Position numbers and translations under genes: made by a program. 64,000 bases of DNA from Clostridiales bacterium Firm_13 (GTDB lineage Bacteria > Bacillota > Clostridia > Saccharofermentanales > Saccharofermentanaceae), in NCBI GenBank assembly GCA_001603035.1, contig LVAS01000059.1, positions 62,001-126,000 of the forward strand, read 5' to 3'. Position 1 is the stretch's first letter, and every line of letters begins with the position of its first letter. The notes beneath the pieces are model-generated. The model was not told the DNA's origin, made no database searches, and saw only the letters and a program-made list of their open reading frames with translations. This document shows, piece after piece, positions 52,594-61,971 of this stretch.

Positions 52594-53709
52594 TCAGTTG
52601 AAAAAATAGAGCAGCGCGATGATCAGCGCGAGAGCCGCAAGGATCGCAAGAGTCACTCGCAAAGCAGAGATCGGGGCCTTCCCTCCCACCTTGCCGGTCT
52701 GTCCGTTAACGACAAACTGAAAGGTTTTCCCTTTATATACAAAAGAAGAGATCCAAACCGGGATCAGTATATATTTATAGGTGATCTTGTCGAATTGTGT
52801 CGAGAACGACACGGACGCCGCGCGATCCGCATGCCAGGTACGGCGGATATAGCTTTCAATATTCGATCGCAATTGGTTACGAATCCAATTCTGCGCCTCC
52901 GTCCACGCGTCATTTAACCCGACAGAATAGCGCTCGGCAATAAATCCGGCAACCAGATCGGGATTATACGGAATCAATTTGGAGAAATCGAAAGGTTCGG
53001 CCTTGCGAACCCCGGAGTCCTCGTGTCGCTTCGAACCTACGACAAGTTGATCGTCGACAAATTCCTGATATAGACCGCTCACTTGTCGCCAGTCGGTCTC
53101 CGTTTCCCAAGAATCGCCGCGCTTAACACGTCGGTCGAATCCGGCTTTTCCGGTAAAAGACGAGGTCGTCATGGTGTCAAACGTCCAATAAGGCAAATAC
53201 ACACCTTGGAATGCGTCCGGCTTTGCTTGTAATTTGGCGGCCCGAGGTGTAAAAATCCGTCCGTTCAGCCACTTCTTAAAGAGTCCGCCCGCACTTTTCA
53301 TCGGAATCTCAAACGGGCACACGCCTCCCGGTGCGATCGTGTTCTGTTCGGCGGCGGGAAGAATGCTTGTCGATCCGCAAAAGGGGCAAACGGATGCGGT
53401 CTGGAGAGCGTCGTAAATCGTTGTACCGCCGCAGTTCTGGCACACAAAGGTCTTCTTATTAACGCCCCAATCAAAACTCTCTCGTTTCACTTCGGCGTCG
53501 AAATCGATTTCTTGAACACTTGCCTGGTCTTCCGGGCGCGGAATCTCGCGGCGATAGCCGCAATACTCGCAAAACATCCCTCTTGTCTCCGGATCATACA
53601 CAATCGTCGCTCCGCAGTTCGGGCATTTCTTGTCGCCGTTCGGATCCGAATATGCCTCCGGAGCGGCTGACTCCGGCTCGTATTTAACTCCGGGATTCAT
53701 GTCTTCCAT
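52594..53709 (-). CDS. Multi-zinc-ribbon membrane protein
   Basis: 371 residues. Two N-terminal zinc ribbons (CPNCGATI...CEYCGYRRE and CQNCGGTTIY...CPFCGSTS) precede a central globular domain of about 230 residues and a C-terminal membrane helix (VTLAILAALALIIALLYFF). This is a recognisable but uncharacterised Firmicute family, sometimes labelled TFIIB-type zinc ribbon protein. GGAGGGGG precedes the ATG, which overlaps the GH13 stop by 13 nt, making it the last gene of the glycogen operon. A role in glycogen metabolism is only implied. Confidence 0.75.
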   Translation of the reverse strand: MEDMNPGVKYEPESAAPEAYSDPNGDKKCPNCGATIVYDPETRGMFCEYCGYRREIPRPEDQASVQEIDFDAEVKRESFDWGVNKKTFVCQNCGGTTIYDALQTASVCPFCGSTSILPAAEQNTIAPGGVCPFEIPMKSAGGLFKKWLNGRIFTPRAAKLQAKPDAFQGVYLPYWTFDTMTTSSFTGKAGFDRRVKRGDSWETETDWRQVSGLYQEFVDDQLVVGSKRHEDSGVRKAEPFDFSKLIPYNPDLVAGFIAERYSVGLNDAWTEAQNWIRNQLRSNIESYIRRTWHADRAASVSFSTQFDKITYKYILIPVWISSFVYKGKTFQFVVNGQTGKVGGKAPISALRVTLAILAALALIIALLYFFN

Positions 53710-55820
53710 ACAAACCCCCTCCTTGCATCATCCTCTTCAAAAGCGATCACCCGATATGACAGCGGCTCGATCGTTATCTGGCAGGTCACGCCGAAAGATT
53801 GTACTTCCTCGTCGCGCGCCTCCGGAAACTTTGCGGCCGGCTCCGGCGTCACCTGAATCTCTTCATTCACAAGGGTCAATGAAAAGCAAGCCGATGTCAA
53901 TTCGTTGCGATTTACCGCGAAAAGGACATGCCTTACTCCCTGCACCTCTCGTCCGAATAAATCCTTACCTTCCGAATCAAGGTATCGCTCGAAGAGAAAA
54001 ACGTCGCCGGAAGAAAACCTTGTCCGATACATCCCGGTCTTCAGAACCGGGTATTGTCTGCGCAGTCCCGTCACATTCCGAAAAAAAGCAAGGAGCTCTC
54101 TCTGTGCCAAACTTGTCGCATCCCAAGGGTAGGTTCTTCGATTAAAAGGATCGCGATAACCCTCCATGGCGACTTCATCGCCGTAATAGATACACGGGTT
54201 TCCGACGTAACCCATTTGGAGAATAAGCGCCAGCCGCATTTTGGACATGCCGATTCTTTGTTGATCCGGCGTAAGCGTCAGATCTTTCTGAAGTTCGCGG
54301 CTTCCGGGGTCGGGATTCCCGCTCATGACCGTTATCGCGCGCGGTACATCATGGCTGGAGATGAGATTCATAATGCAGTAATACGCCTCGGGCGGGTAAT
54401 TCTCGCGGAAAGACTCAAGCCGGGCATTCAGATTCTGCGCGTCCAGTGCGTTAGACAGAAATCCGAGAACCGCATCCCGAAACGTATATCCCATAACCGA
54501 ATCGTGTGTTCGTCCGAGAAGAAAATCGCGGTAAGAGCCGTAACTGATCTTATTACTTGCATCTTCCCAGACTTCACCCAATACAACGCCGTCTCCGGAA
54601 GTAAAAGACTTCACCGACGCGCGCATTTCGCGAAGAAATGCGTCCGGCAATTCATCCGAAACATCAAGTCGAAAACCCGATGCGCCCTTTAATAGCCAAG
54701 TCGGTATGACGCCGTTCTCCCCGAAAAGATACTCGCGGTAAGAAAGATCATTCTCATTGACATTCGGAAGGTCAGAAAATCCCCACCAGGAATCGTATTC
54801 GATCTTCCCCTCCGCCGATTTTCGGATGGAGTACCAGGACGAGAATCGGCTCTTCTTCCCGTCTGCCGCCTCCTGATATGCGCCGGGCTCCGCGTATCGT
54901 CCCAACCGGTTAAAATAACGACTGTCGGCACCCGTATGGCTGAAAACACCATCCAGGAGGTAGCGGATGCCGGCCTTTTGCATCGAGTTCGAAAAAGTCG
55001 AGAAAGCCCTTTCTCCACCGAGAACCGGATCCGTCGACGTATAGTCCGCCGTATCATAGCGATGATTGGACCTCGCTTCAAAAATCGGATTCAGGTAAAG
55101 GCAGTCAATATGGAGAGCCTCCAAATAGGGCCGCGATTCCGCAACGCCTTCAAGATCCCCGCCGAAAAAATCACAGGCGAGATACCCCGTCTCTGTCGTT
55201 CCGTGAATATCAACCTCTTCCGCCCATTCCTTGTGGTAAATTCTTTCGGGGGCCGGACGCGCCTTTGTCATCGCTTCGAACGAGAACGAACTTCCTCTGC
55301 GAAATCGATCGGGAAATATCTGATACATGACGGCGCCTTTAAACCAATCCGGCGTCGTAAACGAAGCGTCATAGACCGTAATTTGGAAGGCGGCGGGATA
55401 CCGATCCTCATGCGCGCCGATACGCGAAGGCGTATCACTGATGCGGCCGGTTCCGTCCGCGTGATGTCTGGACAGCACGTAGAAGACTTTGGAAGGGGGC
55501 GTCACTCCCTTCGCGTCAGAATCGGCAGGCGTCAAACTGAACCAGTAGAAAAAAAGGCAGGCTTCACCCGGCATCCTGACACGAACCGAATATCGGCCAG
55601 GGGTTTCTTCCTCCTCATCCATTCGCAATTCACCGTAAGCAAACGAATAAAGCCCGTATGCCGAACATAAGCGGACCTCACGGACAGGAGCATGTACATC
55701 AATGGAAAGCCGGACATAACGACCTGTCGAGACAGCTCCAAACGGGTCCCGATAGGTAAGGCTGCGGGATCGGTGATAGACATTCGATTCGTCAAAGAGA
55801 ATACTGCGTTTATCCGCCAT
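53697..55820 (-). CDS. GH13 alpha-glucosidase / neopullulanase-like enzyme
   Basis: 707 residues. An N-terminal beta-sandwich (about 1-150) precedes a GH13 barrel opening PDWFKGAVMYQIFPDRF. Catalytic blocks are DGVFSHTG, GFRLDVSDEL (nucleophile Asp near 385), VVLGEVWED (acid/base Glu near 415) and NLISSHDVPR. No signal peptide, so cytoplasmic. It overlaps the glgA stop by 1 nt (TGATG), so it is made with the synthesis enzymes; it could trim or debranch glycogen or act on imported maltodextrins. Exact linkage preference is not readable. Confidence 0.88.
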   Translation of the reverse strand: MADKRSILFDESNVYHRSRSLTYRDPFGAVSTGRYVRLSIDVHAPVREVRLCSAYGLYSFAYGELRMDEEEETPGRYSVRVRMPGEACLFFYWFSLTPADSDAKGVTPPSKVFYVLSRHHADGTGRISDTPSRIGAHEDRYPAAFQITVYDASFTTPDWFKGAVMYQIFPDRFRRGSSFSFEAMTKARPAPERIYHKEWAEEVDIHGTTETGYLACDFFGGDLEGVAESRPYLEALHIDCLYLNPIFEARSNHRYDTADYTSTDPVLGGERAFSTFSNSMQKAGIRYLLDGVFSHTGADSRYFNRLGRYAEPGAYQEAADGKKSRFSSWYSIRKSAEGKIEYDSWWGFSDLPNVNENDLSYREYLFGENGVIPTWLLKGASGFRLDVSDELPDAFLREMRASVKSFTSGDGVVLGEVWEDASNKISYGSYRDFLLGRTHDSVMGYTFRDAVLGFLSNALDAQNLNARLESFRENYPPEAYYCIMNLISSHDVPRAITVMSGNPDPGSRELQKDLTLTPDQQRIGMSKMRLALILQMGYVGNPCIYYGDEVAMEGYRDPFNRRTYPWDATSLAQRELLAFFRNVTGLRRQYPVLKTGMYRTRFSSGDVFLFERYLDSEGKDLFGREVQGVRHVLFAVNRNELTSACFSLTLVNEEIQVTPEPAAKFPEARDEEVQSFGVTCQITIEPLSYRVIAFEEDDARRGFVWKT

Positions 55821-57454
55821 CAGACATCCTTCTTGCGGGGCTTTCCGGCTGGTTTTTTGTCGTCATTCGGAGAAATCTGTGCCGCCTTTGTCGCTTTTTC
55901 GGAGGACGTTGTTGCACTCTTCGGCTTTCTTTTCACAGAGGCATCCAAGGCGACGGGATCTACGGCGATATGCGGCGCGGTATTCGCGTCGTCATCCCAT
56001 GCGATCCCGCTGATTAAGGAATACAACCCGGCATATTCCTTTGCGGAACGATCCCAGCTGTAATCGCCCGTCATGGCGCTTGTGACAAGGGTTTCCCAGA
56101 CATTCTTGTGATGACGATACAGATCACAGGCGTACTTTGTCACAAACAAAAACTCGTGCGCATTGATGTTGGCGAAAGTAAATCCGTTACCTTCTCCCGT
56201 GTACTCATTATAAGGAATGACCGTGTCCTTCAGTCCCCCAGTCTCACGAGCAACCGGAATCGTGCCGTAACGCATCGCGATCATTTGAGACAATCCGCAT
56301 GGTTCGAAAAGTGACGGCATCAAATAGAGATCCGCCGCCGCATAGAGTGTATGCGCGAGCGTATTGTCAAAAGCGATATGGGCGCACATCTTTTCCGGAT
56401 TTCGGGCGGCGATATCGGAAAGCGCCGTCTCGTAGAAGGCGTCTCCCGTTCCGAGAATGACAACCTGCATGCCGTCATAGAGCATCTCTTCCAAAACACG
56501 CAGGAGAAGATCTAAGCCCTTCTGGTCGACAAGTCTTGATATCATGACGCAAAGCGGCGCTCCGGGATTGACGCTAAGTCCGAGTTCTCTTTGGACAGAG
56601 GCTTTGCAAGCGGCCTTTCCTTCCGAATAATCATTCTTATCATAACGAGCCGGAATCAATGTGTCCGTCAAAGGATTATACTCCTCTTCGTTAATCCCGT
56701 TGAGAATACCGCTGACCTTATATGCGTATTTTTGCAATGTGGCGTTTAGTCCTTCGCCGTAATAATCTGTCATGATTTCATAGGCATATGTCGGAGAAAC
56801 CGTCGTAACCGAGTATGCGTAGACGATGCCGGCCTTCATGAAATTGACCGCGCCGTCCTTGCAGGCAAGCTCTTCTCGAAGATACTGATCCGGCAAATCG
56901 AGGAGATCCTTTATCGCCTCAATTCCATGAACGCCTTGGTATTTGAGATTGTGGATCGTATAGACGGTCTTAACATCGGTGTGCAGGCCGTTTGATTTGT
57001 AGTGCGCATCCAGAAGTAAAGGGATCATCCCGGTCTGCCAATCGTTGCAATGGAGTATATCCGGCTCGAATTGCATGAATTCTCCTAAAAAATCGAGGAC
57101 GGCACGCTGAAAAAAACAATACCGTTCGATATCAAAGGTGTACTCCACGTAGACCTGGTCAAAGTTAAAGTAATACTCGTTGTCTACAAAATAATAGACA
57201 ACACCGTCGAGTGTCAGAGTATAAAGACCCGCATAGAGAGACCTCCACCCCATCTTCACCATACGCCATCCGAGAAATCGGAGTTCGCTCATTCGGGTCT
57301 GTTTGATCTTGCGATACAGAGGAAGGATTACACGAGTATCAAGTCCCTGACGAACAAGTGTCCGCGGCAAAGCTCCGACGACATCCGCAAGACCGCCGAC
57401 CTTAACGAACGGGGCGACTTCCGAAGACGCAAAGAGTACCTTGATCGGTTTCAT
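55820..57454 (-). CDS. glgA: Glycogen synthase (ADP-glucose)
   Basis: 544 residues of GT5. The KVGGL loop (VKVGGLADVVGALP) binds ADP-glucose near residue 18, and the C-terminal Rossmann domain has SRLVDQKGLDLL and PSLFEPCGLSQMIAMRYG with the catalytic Glu. The last 40 residues are a Lys/Ser/Ala-rich tail that ends RKPRKKDV, beyond the usual family length. It extends alpha-1,4-glucan chains. Overlaps glgD by ATGA. Confidence 0.95.
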   Translation of the reverse strand: MKPIKVLFASSEVAPFVKVGGLADVVGALPRTLVRQGLDTRVILPLYRKIKQTRMSELRFLGWRMVKMGWRSLYAGLYTLTLDGVVYYFVDNEYYFNFDQVYVEYTFDIERYCFFQRAVLDFLGEFMQFEPDILHCNDWQTGMIPLLLDAHYKSNGLHTDVKTVYTIHNLKYQGVHGIEAIKDLLDLPDQYLREELACKDGAVNFMKAGIVYAYSVTTVSPTYAYEIMTDYYGEGLNATLQKYAYKVSGILNGINEEEYNPLTDTLIPARYDKNDYSEGKAACKASVQRELGLSVNPGAPLCVMISRLVDQKGLDLLLRVLEEMLYDGMQVVILGTGDAFYETALSDIAARNPEKMCAHIAFDNTLAHTLYAAADLYLMPSLFEPCGLSQMIAMRYGTIPVARETGGLKDTVIPYNEYTGEGNGFTFANINAHEFLFVTKYACDLYRHHKNVWETLVTSAMTGDYSWDRSAKEYAGLYSLISGIAWDDDANTAPHIAVDPVALDASVKRKPKSATTSSEKATKAAQISPNDDKKPAGKPRKKDV

Positions 57455-58560
57455 ACAATAGCCCCCTTACCGATCACCACCGGGAAATCACGATGTCCGA
57501 CGAGCTTAATTCCGGGGCGAATCACGGAATTCTTGTCCAGAATTACATTTTCAAGCTCGCAATTCTCGGACACATGAACATCCTGCATGATGACACAATT
57601 ATGGATTTTGGAATTCTTTGAAATAGTTACACCTCGGAACAGCATGGAATTTGTTACACTTCCCATGATCCGGCAACCGTCGGACAGAATCGAGTTGGAC
57701 ACGGTTGAGGAATCGGAATACAGAGCCGGGGCTTCGTCCTTGACCTTGGTATAGATCGGCATTCCCTTCCAGAAAAGATCCGCGCGAACCTTGTCGTCGA
57801 GAAGCATCATGGAGGAATTGAAATACGTCTGCACGTTATTTATGCGGAGAACGAGGCCCTTATATTCGTGAGCGCGAATGCGAAGCGTGTCGTACTTCTT
57901 TGTAATCGCATGTACCCCGAAGGATCTCTCCCCTCTCGCGATCATTTCCGCGATTAGGTCCAGGAGAAGCTCGCGTCGAAGGACAATAATACCGAGGGAA
58001 CACCGGTTCGAAGTCGTCTTCTGCGGATTAAAAAGCATATCTTTGACATATCCCTTGCGATCGACATCAAAGATGTAGTTCGGAATACCGTACTTGGTCC
58101 CGTCGCGGTTATACATAACGGAGACGTCGGCGCCGGACTGCTCGTGTTTCTCGACAAAGTCGTTGAAGGTGGTATTCAGAATCATGTTGCTGTTGGCGAT
58201 TATTGCATAAGCGCTTCGGTTGGACCGGACATAATCCAGAATGCCCGCAAGTTCTTCCGCGTCTTCCACACCTGTCGCCTCGGAATTGACATAAGGAGGA
58301 AGAATATGGAGTCCGAAAGTCTTTCTGTCCAAATCCCAGGACGCGCCGGTTCCCAGATGATCCATCAGCGATTTATACTTGTTCAGCGTCAAAATTCCGA
58401 CGCTCTTAATTCCGGAATTCACCATATCCGAAAGCATGTAATCGATAATCCTGTAGCGGCCGCCGAAAGGGACCGCGGCGAGCGCGCGAGGCTTGGAAAG
58501 TTCGCCCAAAGAGATCTTATTATTGTCGGCCAGTATTAGGCCCATGGCATCAATAAACAT
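57451..58560 (-). CDS. glgD: Glucose-1-phosphate adenylyltransferase, GlgD subunit
   Basis: 369 residues. The nucleotidyltransferase fold begins FIDAMGLILADNNK, where the GlgC GGxGxRL loop is missing, and ends in a left-handed beta-helix (ENVILDKNSVIRPG). This is the non-catalytic, regulatory partner of GlgC found in Firmicutes. The start at MFIDAMG (GGGGGT upstream) is favoured; MGVN four codons earlier is the alternative. It sits directly after glgC and overlaps glgA. Confidence 0.93.
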   Translation of the reverse strand: MFIDAMGLILADNNKISLGELSKPRALAAVPFGGRYRIIDYMLSDMVNSGIKSVGILTLNKYKSLMDHLGTGASWDLDRKTFGLHILPPYVNSEATGVEDAEELAGILDYVRSNRSAYAIIANSNMILNTTFNDFVEKHEQSGADVSVMYNRDGTKYGIPNYIFDVDRKGYVKDMLFNPQKTTSNRCSLGIIVLRRELLLDLIAEMIARGERSFGVHAITKKYDTLRIRAHEYKGLVLRINNVQTYFNSSMMLLDDKVRADLFWKGMPIYTKVKDEAPALYSDSSTVSNSILSDGCRIMGSVTNSMLFRGVTISKNSKIHNCVIMQDVHVSENCELENVILDKNSVIRPGIKLVGHRDFPVVIGKGAIV

Positions 58561-58582
58561 ATTTACCCCCATTCTTCCGGTC

Positions 58583-59845
58583 TTATACGACGCGGAAGAC
58601 CTCCTCGACTACATTTTCGGCGGGATCAACTTCCAGGTCGCTGTCAACTTGGCAGTTCGCCGGAATAACGGCATGATCAGAAATCTTAAGTCCGCGCTCG
58701 ATTACCACAATGCCTTCCGAACAGATCTTACCGTTGATATACGGCGTCTTACCCTCGATTGTCGCACCCGCACGGACACCTTCTCCGATAATCGTATTAA
58801 ATCCGACAATGCACTTATTCAGGTAGGCGCCCGCTCGTACTGTGACTCCGGGCATCAGAACCGAGTCCTTCACGACGGCGCCGCGCTCGACGGTTACGGA
58901 GTTAGATAATACCGAATGTTCAACCGTTCCGAATATTTGGCACCCATCCGTGAGTGCGCTGTTGCGAACGACGGCCCCGTCGGCAATGTAATGCGACGGC
59001 TTAACGGGGTTCCTGCTGTAGATACGCCACGAACGATCCATCAAATTAATCTCCTCCGGACGATCGAGAAGATCCATGTTGGCTTCCCAAAGACTGGAGA
59101 TCGTTCCCACGTCCTTCCAATATCCGGAAAACCGATAGGCGACCAATTTCTTCCCTTGCTTCAGGAGCATCGGTACGATATTCTTTCCGAAATCGTTGTT
59201 GGAAGACGGATCGTTCTCATCCTCGATCAACGCCTTTCGAAGGACATCCCAGGTAAAGATATAGACGCCCATAGAGGCGAGGTTACTCTCCGGATTCTTC
59301 GGCTTTTCGACAAACTCAGAAATCACGTCGTCCGCACCGGTATTCAGTATGCCGAATCGGGGCGCTTCTTCCCACGGTACCTCCAAAACGGCTAAGGTCG
59401 CGTCCGCATGCGATTGAATATGATCGCGAAGCATGCGCGCATAATTCATCTTGTAGATATGGTCGCCGGAAAGAATCAGTACATATTGGGGCTCGCAGTC
59501 GTCGATGAAGTCCTTGTTCTGATAAATCGCGTTCGCCGTCCCCTTATACCAGTCACTTCGGCCGGAACGCTGATACGGAGGAAGGATATAGGCCCCACCG
59601 TTATTGCGATCCAGATCCCAAGGATGTCCGTTACCGACATAGGTATTCAACGCAAGCGGCTGGTATTGCGACAGAACTCCGACCGTCTCGATTCCGGAAT
59701 TAGCGCAGTTCGACAGAGGAAAGTCAATGATCCGATACCGACTTCCGAAAGGTACGGCCGGCTTGGCGATATACTTCGTCAACACACCCAACCGAGCGCC
59801 TTGTCCTCCCGCGAGAATCATTGCGACAACATCTGTTTTTGCCAT
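58583..59845 (-). CDS. glgC: Glucose-1-phosphate adenylyltransferase, GlgC catalytic subunit
   Basis: 420 residues starting [19 protein letters not shown] behind GGAGGT; the 34 upstream track codons overlap the end of glgB and are dropped. The ATP loop GGQGARL, the substrate block [20 protein letters not shown] and the glucose-1-phosphate region ([10 protein letters not shown]) are intact, followed by the beta-helix. It makes ADP-glucose, the committed step of glycogen synthesis. Confidence 0.97.
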   Translation of the reverse strand: MAKTDVVAMILAGGQGARLGVLTKYIAKPAVPFGSRYRIIDFPLSNCANSGIETVGVLSQYQPLALNTYVGNGHPWDLDRNNGGAYILPPYQRSGRSDWYKGTANAIYQNKDFIDDCEPQYVLILSGDHIYKMNYARMLRDHIQSHADATLAVLEVPWEEAPRFGILNTGADDVISEFVEKPKNPESNLASMGVYIFTWDVLRKALIEDENDPSSNNDFGKNIVPMLLKQGKKLVAYRFSGYWKDVGTISSLWEANMDLLDRPEEINLMDRSWRIYSRNPVKPSHYIADGAVVRNSALTDGCQIFGTVEHSVLSNSVTVERGAVVKDSVLMPGVTVRAGAYLNKCIVGFNTIIGEGVRAGATIEGKTPYINGKICSEGIVVIERGLKISDHAVIPANCQVDSDLEVDPAENVVEEVFRVV

Positions 59846-59858
59846 AGAAAAACCTCCG

Positions 59859-61805
59859 TTAATTATTTCTCGGTTCGTCTTCTCCCGTGACCGAAGGCAC
59901 GTCCGCCGCCTCGTCCTTGAGGTCGGTCCCATTCGGAATGATTTCAATATAAAGTCCGCTTAGAGGAGGAAGATTCAGTTCAAGATAGAATGGCTTTCCT
60001 TTCCATGGGCCCTCCCGCGCAGCGATAAGGGTCTCGCCCTCGGAAAGGATCGGATATCCGCTCCCTCCGAAGCGCATATCGTCCGTATTGATCGCGACCC
60101 GATAATCTCCTTGGTCGTCGACCGGAATTCGATATCGGTCGAGCGGTACGGGTACCATATTCATCGCGCCGATTCTCTTCTCTTCTATTCTCTCACCCTT
60201 GCGTTGGAAAAGGAATACGCTGTTCGCACGGTCGGACAGGTCAAGCCACTCGAATCCATCCCAGGAATGATCGGAAATCCAGAAGGCACGGTTATGAAGG
60301 TAGTAGCGGTTCAATTCGGCGACGAAGTCCTTTAAAAGCCGATGCGACTCATACTGCGTCATGAACCATTCGAGTTGTTCGTAGAATCGCCATTCGATGT
60401 ACTGGCCGAATTCCGAGCCCATAAAATTAAGCTTGGCGCCCGGATGTCCGATCATGTAGAAAAAAAGTGTCCGGAGCGAAGCGAACTTTCGCCACGGATC
60501 TCCCGGCATCTTGTCAAGAAGGCTCTTCTTCCCGTGCACGACTTCGTCATGGGAGAGGCACAGGATAAAATTCTCCGAAAACGCATACATCATCGAAAAG
60601 CAGAGTTGCTCGAAATGCCAGTTGCGCGCGTAGTAATCAGTCTCAAAATAGTCGAGCGTATCATGCATCCAACCCATATTCCACTTATGTGTGAATCCGA
60701 GTCCGCCCGAATCGGAGGGACGCGTCACGTTGGCCCACGACGTCGACTCTTCGGCGATCATCATGACCGCGGGATACTCGGTCCGGACGATCCCGTTCAG
60801 TTGTCGCAGAAAGCCAACCGCCTCGATATTCTCCGTCCCGCCAAACTTGTTCGGCAGATACTCCGTTCTTCCGTAATTCCTGTAGATCATGCTGGTGACG
60901 GCATCCACGCGAATCCCGTCGGCATGATAGACATCGAGCCAGAATATCGCGTTCGAGATCAGGAAGGAACGAACCTCCGCCTTCTCATAATTAAAGACGT
61001 AGGTTCCCCACTCTCGATGTTCGCCGATTCTCGGATCGCCGTATTCAAAGCAAGGCGTGCCGTCAAATCGCACAAGACCCTCAAGGTTCTTGGGGAAGTG
61101 GGCCGGCACCCAATCGAGTATCACGCCGATGCCCGCTCCGTGGAGACGGTCGACCAGATACTTGAAATCCGCGGGCGTTCCGAAGCGGCTCGTAACGGAA
61201 TAGTATCCCGTCACCTGATACCCCCAAGAATCGTCGAGCGGATGTTCCATTACCGGCATCAGTTCAACATGGGTATATCCCATCTCTTCGCAATAGGACG
61301 CAAGATCTTCGGCGATCTCCCGATAATTCATGAAGTTGCCGTCAGGGTGTCGCCGCCAGGAACCGAGGTGAATCTCATAAATATTGATCGGCCGAGCCGC
61401 TAAGGCATTCGGACGAGAAGCCATGTATTCGGCATCCCGCCAAACATAGTCGTCCGGGTCATAGAGTATCGAAGCGTCGTTGGGTCTTGTCTCGGAATGA
61501 CGGGCATAGGGATCAATCTTCTCGTAGTAGCGATTATCCGCACCGAGTATTCGGTACTTATATCGGTCCCACTGCTCGGCCCCGGGAATGCGGCAAGTCC
61601 AAATGCCGGTATTCGCAGAAGGCGCCATCGGAGATACATCGGGAGTCCAGTCGTTAAAGTCGCCGATGACGCAGACGGTCTTTGCGTTCGGAGCCCAAAC
61701 GGAGAAAAAATAACCTTCGGAATCGGAAGATGTATACGGCCGCGAACCAAGCAAGTGATAACTCCGATAGTCTTCTCCTGTGTTGAAGAGATATGCTTGA
61801 TCCAT
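59859..61805 (-). CDS. glgB: 1,4-alpha-glucan branching enzyme
   Basis: 648 residues: an N-terminal CBM48 ([20 protein letters not shown]), the GH13 barrel with [18 protein letters not shown] (nucleophile Asp near 300), AEESTSW (acid/base Glu near 350) and [11 protein letters not shown], then an all-beta C-terminal domain. It transfers chain ends to create alpha-1,6 branches. AGGAGA precedes the ATG. It is the first gene of the glgB-C-D-A-GH13-zinc-ribbon operon, preceded by a promoter and a terminator of the next gene. Confidence 0.96.
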   Translation of the reverse strand: MDQAYLFNTGEDYRSYHLLGSRPYTSSDSEGYFFSVWAPNAKTVCVIGDFNDWTPDVSPMAPSANTGIWTCRIPGAEQWDRYKYRILGADNRYYEKIDPYARHSETRPNDASILYDPDDYVWRDAEYMASRPNALAARPINIYEIHLGSWRRHPDGNFMNYREIAEDLASYCEEMGYTHVELMPVMEHPLDDSWGYQVTGYYSVTSRFGTPADFKYLVDRLHGAGIGVILDWVPAHFPKNLEGLVRFDGTPCFEYGDPRIGEHREWGTYVFNYEKAEVRSFLISNAIFWLDVYHADGIRVDAVTSMIYRNYGRTEYLPNKFGGTENIEAVGFLRQLNGIVRTEYPAVMMIAEESTSWANVTRPSDSGGLGFTHKWNMGWMHDTLDYFETDYYARNWHFEQLCFSMMYAFSENFILCLSHDEVVHGKKSLLDKMPGDPWRKFASLRTLFFYMIGHPGAKLNFMGSEFGQYIEWRFYEQLEWFMTQYESHRLLKDFVAELNRYYLHNRAFWISDHSWDGFEWLDLSDRANSVFLFQRKGERIEEKRIGAMNMVPVPLDRYRIPVDDQGDYRVAINTDDMRFGGSGYPILSEGETLIAAREGPWKGKPFYLELNLPPLSGLYIEIIPNGTDLKDEAADVPSVTGEDEPRNN

Positions 61806-61852
61806 GCTTGTCTCCTGTTCCCGATTAACGGGACGTTTAATTGATTACTATG

Positions 61853-61880
61853 ATTATAACCGATAGTCGGATAGTGACAA
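61853..61880 (-). promoter_or_regulatory. Promoter of the glycogen operon
   Basis: Minus strand: TTGTCA (61875-61880), 16 nt, TATAAT (61853-61858), 47 nt before the glgB ATG. It lies downstream of the hairpin at 61895-61942. Confidence 0.7.
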
Positions 61881-61890
61881 CAGGCGAAGA

Positions 61891-61942
61891 TAAAAAGGAA
61901 ACGTTTCGCCCACGACATTGTCCGAGGGAAAAACGTTTCCTT
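61891..61942 (-). terminator. Long-loop terminator after the YhgE/Pip gene
   Basis: AAGGAAACGTTT (61895-61906) and AAACGTTTCCTT (61931-61942) are a perfect 12-bp inverted repeat with a 24-nt loop. On the minus strand a T-run (CCTTTTTATC) follows, 29 nt after the YhgE/Pip stop. Confidence 0.7.
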
Positions 61943-61971
61943 ATCAATTCCTTAAATTCTTGACGGTTCTC

